Assembly: GCA_029204225.1 (NCBI GenBank)
Contig: CM055111.1
Location: 12,648,697 to 12,712,696, forward strand
Source of the DNA: Diphasiastrum complanatum
Lineage: Eukaryota > Streptophyta > Lycopodiopsida > Lycopodiales > Lycopodiaceae
Direction of reading: 5' to 3'
Length of the DNA: 64,000 nucleotides
Below the pieces are notes generated by a model. The model was not told the origin of the DNA and did no database searches. It saw nothing but the letters and a program-made list of their open reading frames with translations. A program made the translations under genes and the position numbers. The stretch's first letter is position 1. Every line of letters starts with the position of its first letter. Positions 59,201-64,000 of this stretch are shown here, piece by piece.

Positions 59201-60075
59201 AAAATTGTTTCAAAGAATCTCTCATATATCAATTGCTTAGTGGTTTCTTGTTAGTTGATTATGATAATTTCTCATTCGATTATGTCAAAAAAAATATATA
59301 GTTTTTACAATTTTTTATCGGAGATGTTTTTTACACTCCCTTGGTTAGAATTATACTTGAGATGTAATTGTGGTGCTATGTACCTTTTACTGACTCAAAG
59401 ACATTAAGCTAGCCTTCTCTCTCTAGTGGATTAGCAACTAGAGCTCCCTTTCTAGAAATCAACTGCTACTCTCCACAAAAATTGCTTACTCTAGGGCAAT
59501 GGATCTCTTTCTAGGCAATGAATTTTCTTTCTATAGCTGGTTGGTAGTGAGTTCCATCGGAGCCAATAGAATGTGAATCCTACCAACTTAGATCTAGCTG
59601 GAGATGGAAGGTGCTATGGAACCACCAAGTAATTGAAGATCCCAAAAGGTAACAAATCATGCACATCCAAGTTCAACAAACTTCAACTCTAATTTGCAAC
59701 AATTGGGAAAAGAATGGAAAGGTTTGACAAAGAATTCATATCATTGTTTGCTGTCACTTAGGTCAATTGTCGTAGCACTTGCAAAAATAATGAAGATATC
59801 AAAGCTGAAGATCAGGTTTGAGGGTTTCTCCCAATTCCCAATGCATCCAGTTTTAGATTGGACGCATTTGAACATACATCTAAACTGGAGAAGATGGAAG
59901 AGTTGGAGTTCAAAGGGTGGATCTCCAACTTATAAAAAGAACACAAGATACAAATGGACAACAAAGTGATCCAATGCCATTATATGCAGCTTCAAAGTTA
60001 CCACATAGGACCACATAATTTTCTTGTATAACCAGTGATGTTTACTATCCTACCTCTCTAAGCCTAAACCCTAAA
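59201..60075. other. stretch without recognised gene
   Basis: AT-rich. CCTAAACCCTAAACC at about 60063 is telomere-like and directly precedes the third R1 copy. Confidence 0.45.
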
Positions 60076-60147
60076 CCTACACACTACTATGTCTTATAGG
60101 ATGAGATTGGTTTCTCCCCGGATGAACTTCAACAGCTTACGAATTAC
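60076..60147. repeat. third R1 copy (partial)
   Basis: CCTACACACTACTATGTCTT...GATGAACTTCAACAGCTTACGAATTAC, same orientation as 56348-56548. LINE M begins right after it. Confidence 0.8.
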
Positions 60148-60546
60148 GGGCTAAGTCCTCTACACCACATCATATTATATTGGCAGAGTTTGTCGTCCCC
60201 CCTATTCAGCTAGAGACATTGTTCCATATTGTCACATTCATACAGCGCCTGGAGGATCTTCAAGGTAGAGACACACTATGCTGCAACGGCTTTGGCATTA
60301 TCCCAGCACCTACATTCGGTGGGACACTCCTTTTCGTGGTATTCCCAGGCTTGTCGTCTCCTCTCCACATGGAGTATTCACATTACGGATCTACCGGCGG
60401 GTACGCATCAGTATATTCGAGGACACTTGTATAGAGCATATCTTTAGAGCACTTGGCAGGTTCCATCCGGGGTAAAGGACAGAGTTTTATCAGGCACATT
60501 TCTATCTCGGGATCATGCTGGGTATCCTACTGTTCCCGGATATCTA

Positions 60547-61155
60547 GTGGATAGTATCTCACACAGACTGCGGATAGTGATGGGTCAGTTTCAAGTTTCC
60601 TCTCACCAGCTAGCCATTGAGACTGGCAGATACAGTGGCATCTCGAGAGATGCTCGGATTTGTAGTATGTGTGAAACACATGACGTAGAGGATGAGTTTC
60701 ATTTTCTCTTCAGTTGCCCAGCCTACTATGAGATCCGAGGGAGATACTACAGCTTGTTTCAAGATCATCCACTCACACTCTCTACCTTGATATCGTATGA
60801 GGACCCCAGATGTATTGCGCTGATGATCCGAGAGATGGCGGACCTGCGTATGGCGAGACTAGACGCTGACACCTCCCCCTTAATACAGCTGAGCATACAG
60901 GAGTGTTTATCACGTCGGAGGCAGAGGCAGGAGAAATCTGATTCTGATGGGGAGGCTAAGATCCCGGACACCTCCACGCATAGACGGCAGAGACAGTGTC
61001 AGCGACTAGAGGGACAGCCAGCCCACAGGCCACGGTCTACAGCTTCACGGCAGCAAAGACGCCACCAACCATCCACTCGGAGACGAAGGGACATAGTTCG
61101 TTTGTCTCAACATACTTTACATCACTATATCATAGGCGGAGAGACTTTTATATGA
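60547..61155 (+). pseudogene. LINE M C-terminal zinc-finger-like frame, 202 aa
   Basis: Open frame: [52 protein letters not shown], then LISYEDPRCIALMIREMADL. The CSMC...H...C cluster is the LINE C-terminal zinc motif. The last 80 residues are rich in Arg, Gln and Ser (RRRQRQEKS, THRRQRQCQR) and likely bind nucleic acid. Unbroken, unlike the frame upstream, so this is the youngest copy here. Confidence 0.75.
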
Positions 61156-61285
61156 TGATAAGGCTCTCCTTGTCTATCATCATTATTTCCTGTTTACCTG
61201 TAGTCTTGTTCTTTGTTCTTTTAGGTGGTAGAGCTTTCATGCTCCCACCGTGCATACTTGACATGTACCTTCTTTTCAGTCCTAT

Positions 61286-61299
61286 ATACCTTAGGGTAT
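61286..61299 (+). other. 3' stem-loop of LINE M
   Basis: ATACC-TTAG-GGTAT, in the same place as the stem-loop in copy P, with the middle pair changed from G-C to A-T on both sides. Confidence 0.7.
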
Positions 61300-61319
61300 T
61301 TCATGGACATTAATAAAGA

Positions 61320-61323
<4 letters not shown>

Positions 61324-61388
<65 letters not shown>
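61324..61388. repeat. (CT)n microsatellite, tail of LINE M
   Basis: About 32 uninterrupted CT units, directly after TTAATAAAGATCTTT. Confidence 0.97.
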
Positions 61389-61390
<2 letters not shown>

Positions 61391-62125
61391 GAGGCAAAAC
61401 TTTGCGGGTGACACTCAACAAGATCAAGCTTTCTTCACGAAAGGCAAGGGCAAAGGCAAGTCAAAAGGAAAGGGGAAGCCTCCTTCCAAGGACGAGCAAA
61501 AGCCCGTTGGAGGTCAAAATGTCAACACTCAAAAGAAGAAAGGGAAGTGCCATTATTGCAAAAGGTATGAGCACTTCATCAAGGATTGTAACTTGAGCAC
61601 TAACAAGATTATTGTTAGTCGTGATGTGCATTTTGATGAAAAGAATTCATTGGATGTGGCCCCAACTCATATCTTGAAGGGGGACATAGTGTGAATGTTG
61701 AAGTTTTTCCAGATTTGGTACCATCTTCTATTGCTGGAGATAAGGGGCAGCAATCAACCAATTTCGACCTGCCCAACACCTCATCAAGTTTAGAGCCTAA
61801 TGTTCATCAAGAACCGCCCGTTGTTGCTCAAAATCAGCCTGCAGAAACTGTTGGACAGCAAGGACCAGTTTTGGAAGATCTTGGACAGTCAAGTGCGGTG
61901 TCGGAGGATCTTGGACAACAAATTGTAAGAAGAGACATGGCTATTGGACAGCCAGCCCAAAACAGTCCCACGGTGGCTGTTGTCGGCTTTGCGGGACAGT
62001 ATAGTAAGTTCATTTTATGTTGGAAAGACACGTGTCTCTACAAAATCAGTGGACTATGCTGATTTTTCAGATTTTGCTCTTACATCTCATGGAGATATTG
62101 TGGAAGAACTGATTTTTATGTAAAA
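61389..62125 (+). pseudogene. copia I Gag tail fused to post-integrase linker
   Basis: Basic Gag stretch AFFTKGKGKGKSKGKGKPP and knuckle CHYCKRYEHFIKDC (61550-61592), in which the usual Gly before His is Glu. Four residues later the frame reads IIVSRDVHFDEKNSL, the motif that normally follows integrase, without a stop between. So protease and integrase were removed by an in-frame deletion. The linker (61691-62062) is rich in Gln, Gly and Pro, and a frame break lies near 61690. Confidence 0.7.
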
Positions 62126-63043
62126 TGTTGGGAGGATGCGCTGCAAGATGAGTATGACTCACTTACGAAGAACCAGATTTGGGTTCTTGTTGATCTTCCT
62201 CATGGGAAGAAGGCAATTGGTTCTAAATGGGTATACAAAATCAAGTATAAGGCAGATGGTACCATTGAAAGGTACAAGGCAAGGCTCGTTGCCAAAGGCT
62301 ATGCTCAACAAAAGGGGATTGATTATGAGGAGACTTTTTCTCCTACTGCTCGGATGACTACCGTGAGGGTAGTAACCTCTTTGGCTGCCCACTTTGGTTG
62401 GCGTTTGTGGCAACTTGACACAAAGACAGCATTCCTCAATGGTGATCTCAATGAGGAAGTGTACCTTCAACAACCTGTTGGTTTTTTGTTTGAAGGCCAA
62501 GAAGATAAAGTTTGTTTTCTCAAGAAGGCACTTTATGGACTGAAGCAAGCTCCGAGGATGTGGTATCAAAAGATACATGCCTACTTTTGTGATCGAGGGT
62601 TTACTAATAGTCCTAGCGAATCTACTCTTTATGTCAAGCATACTTCAGATTATATCATCATTATTTTGCTTTATGTTCATGATATTATTATTACGGGAAG
62701 TAATGAGCAGCAGATTGATGCCGTAATACTTGATCTTGGTATGGTTTTTGAAACCTCAGATTTAGGCCTATTGCACTTTTATCTTGGTCTTGAATTTGTA
62801 CAAGAAGGGGCTGGAATTTTCATCTCTCAAGAACGCTACATTGGGCAGATTTTGAAGCGGTTCAAGATGGAAGATTGCAAGCCGGTTGCTACACCTATGG
62901 AGACAGGTCTGAAATTAAGTAGTCAAGGTGATGGTGAATCATTTGACACTACTTTATACTGTCAAGCTATTAGCTGTCTCATTTACCTATGTAATTCAAG
63001 ACCGGACATTTCTTATAGTGTCTCACTCATTGGAAAGCGTTGA
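62126..63043 (+). pseudogene. copia I reverse transcriptase
   Basis: An open frame of about 305 codons covering the whole RT: DALQDEYDSLTKNQIW, GSKWVYKIKYKADGTIERYK, ARLVAKGYAQQKGIDYEETF, DTKTAFLNGDLNEEVYLQQP, KALYGLKQAPRMWYQKIHAY, and the catalytic box YVHD in place of YVDD. The first palm Asp of the box is His, so it should be inactive. The frame ends at SLIGKR with a small deletion or frameshift before RNase H. Confidence 0.9.
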
Positions 63044-63599
63044 AGAGGATCTTTCGATATCTTCAAGGAACAAGAAGTCATGAACTGGTTTTTCCTGCTT
63101 GTGATGATGCATGTTTGGTTGGTTTTAGTGACTCAGATTGGGGTGGAGATCAAGACACTAGACGCTCTATAAGTGGGCATTGCTTTTTCTATGGAAATTT
63201 TGCAATTTCTTGGTCAAGTATAAAGCAGCCCACTGTTGCTACTTCTTCTAGTGAGGCAGAATATAGAGCGATAATTTCAGCCACAACGGAGTGTTTATGG
63301 CTGAGAAGACTACTTGTTGACATGAAGTTTGGCGAGCCTCAGCCACTCTTATCTTGAGTGATAGTCAAAGTGCTATTGCCATTGCACGGAATCCTGTATT
63401 TTATGCGAGGACGAAGCACATCGAGATCCATTATCACTTTGTTCAGGAGAGACTTCATGATGGCGGCATTTTACTTGAATATTGTCCTACGGAGGATAAT
63501 ATTGCGGACCTCTTCACTAAGGCGTTGCCTAAAGTCAGATTTGAAGCTTTATGCAAAGCTTTAAATTTGATACCACGTGCTGGTTTTGTTACATAGTGA
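63040..63599 (+). pseudogene. copia I RNase H
   Basis: Pieces at 63040-63357 (MKRIFRYLQGTRSHELVF, DSDWGGDQDTRRSISGHC, SSSEAEYRAIISATTECLWL) and 63354-63596 (MSDSQSAIAIARNPVFYART, KHIEIHYHFVQERL, NIADLFTKALPKVRFEAL). A single frameshift near 63355 separates them; otherwise complete. Confidence 0.9.
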
Positions 63600-63633
63600 A
63601 GATTTCAGTTTTTGCATTGTCATTTAAGGAGGG

Positions 63634-64000
63634 TGTTAGAAATAAATGACTATGCTGAAGTTAATCCATAGGTTACTTTGACCCAAAAGGTCGAGATTGT
63701 GTAACCATGGGTATTTAGTTATTTAGGCCATCTTACGTTTGTCTTAAGTTCAGTTGGACCCAATTTTGGTCATGTACTGACTCGTGGGTCCTTAGGGGTC
63801 TAATTTTGTTCAGGGGCCCTATCTTGACTTTTGGGGGTGCCCTACATTTAGTAAGTGGTTAACCTTAGGGTTTGGTGGCATTTGGCCACATCCAGGTAGA
63901 GTACTTAGATGCTCATTGTGTATTCCATTTTTATAGTTTGGTTAAGCATTGCTCTCCATTGCTCTTGTTGTTGTTTTCTCTCTCAGATTTTAGAAACTTC
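63634..64000 (+). repeat. 3' LTR of copia I (left part)
   Basis: Begins TGTTAGAAATAAATG right after the polypurine tract. It carries CATAGGTTACTTTGACCCAA at about 63669, the same block as in the copia C LTRs. The other end is outside the window. Confidence 0.85.

Larger units (their letters stand above)
60148..61388 (+). mobile_element. LINE copy M, 5'-truncated, with CT tail
   Basis: Starts at about 60150 with residues ILAEFVVPPIQLETLFHIVT, homologous to ILAEF in LINE P. It contains the intact C-terminal frame 60547-61155, then a 3' UTR ending ACATTAATAAAGATCTTT followed by about 33 CT units. From GCTCCCA (61241) to the CT tail the UTR aligns with copy P. The downstream neighbour is copia I Gag, so the LINE sits at, or replaced, the 5' part of that copia. 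Confidence 0.8.
61389..64000 (+). mobile_element. Ty1/copia element I, 5' part missing, 3' LTR running off the window
   Basis: Plus strand: Gag zinc knuckle, a post-integrase linker, RT, RNase H, polypurine tract (AAGGAGGG at 63626-63633) and 3' LTR from 63634. Protease and integrase are missing, and the 5' end is replaced by the LINE M tail. LTR and Gag resemble copia C. Confidence 0.85.

Noticed and set aside
51701-60077. Telomere-like CCTAAACCCTAAACC motifs at about 51701, 56184 (inverse) and 60063
   Set aside because: Each has barely two units, too few for an interstitial telomere array.

Overview
The window is nuclear DNA of a land plant. It holds two spliced genes of conserved plant families, introns of up to about 9 kb, and many decayed Ty1/copia, Ty3/gypsy and LINE elements primed on initiator-Met tRNA-type sites. 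A large retroelement-rich genome such as a fern or gymnosperm fits best. That placement is inference: no sequence seen here fixes the lineage.

Layout. 1-7.1 kb: a broken Ty3/gypsy piece followed by minus-strand copia copies A and B. 7.1-9.1 kb: AT-rich sequence without a recognisable gene. 9.77-13.66 kb: an intact ten-exon minus-strand gene for a BAR-SH3 protein of the SH3P family (373 aa), with its probable leader and promoter up to about 15.2 kb. 15.4-20.85 kb: plus-strand copia D split by a complete 3.3-kb non-autonomous copia C that has both LTRs. 21-26.2 kb: copia E (plus), then copia F (minus), in which the reverse transcriptase is replaced by an unknown open frame. 26.3-28.4 kb: a frameshifted pseudogene of a protein family with a DUF7869-type core. 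29.2-34.9 kb: a GA microsatellite, copia G, and the LTR and primer site of element H.

37.47-54.47 kb: eight exons of a minus-strand gene for the Bud23/RID2-type 18S rRNA guanine-N7 methyltransferase. The first exon, about 30 residues, was not found. Its 9.2-kb intron holds a chromovirus remnant (J) nested in another LTR (K), Ty3/gypsy RNase H and integrase pieces, and a LINE copy (P). The intron at 49.5-54.4 kb holds tandem repeats and another LINE scrap.

55.0-55.7 kb: a 739-bp hAT-like element with an exact 8-bp target duplication. 57.5-61.4 kb: two more plus-strand copies (N, M) of the same LINE family. 61.4-64.0 kb: copia I, fused in frame from Gag zinc knuckle to the post-integrase region, with its 3' LTR running off the window.

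Only the SH3P gene and probably the RID2-like gene look functional. The most unusual signal is the LINE family: copies on opposite strands share a 3' end with a small hairpin showing a compensatory base-pair change, a TTAATAAAG motif and a CT-dinucleotide tail instead of poly(A).
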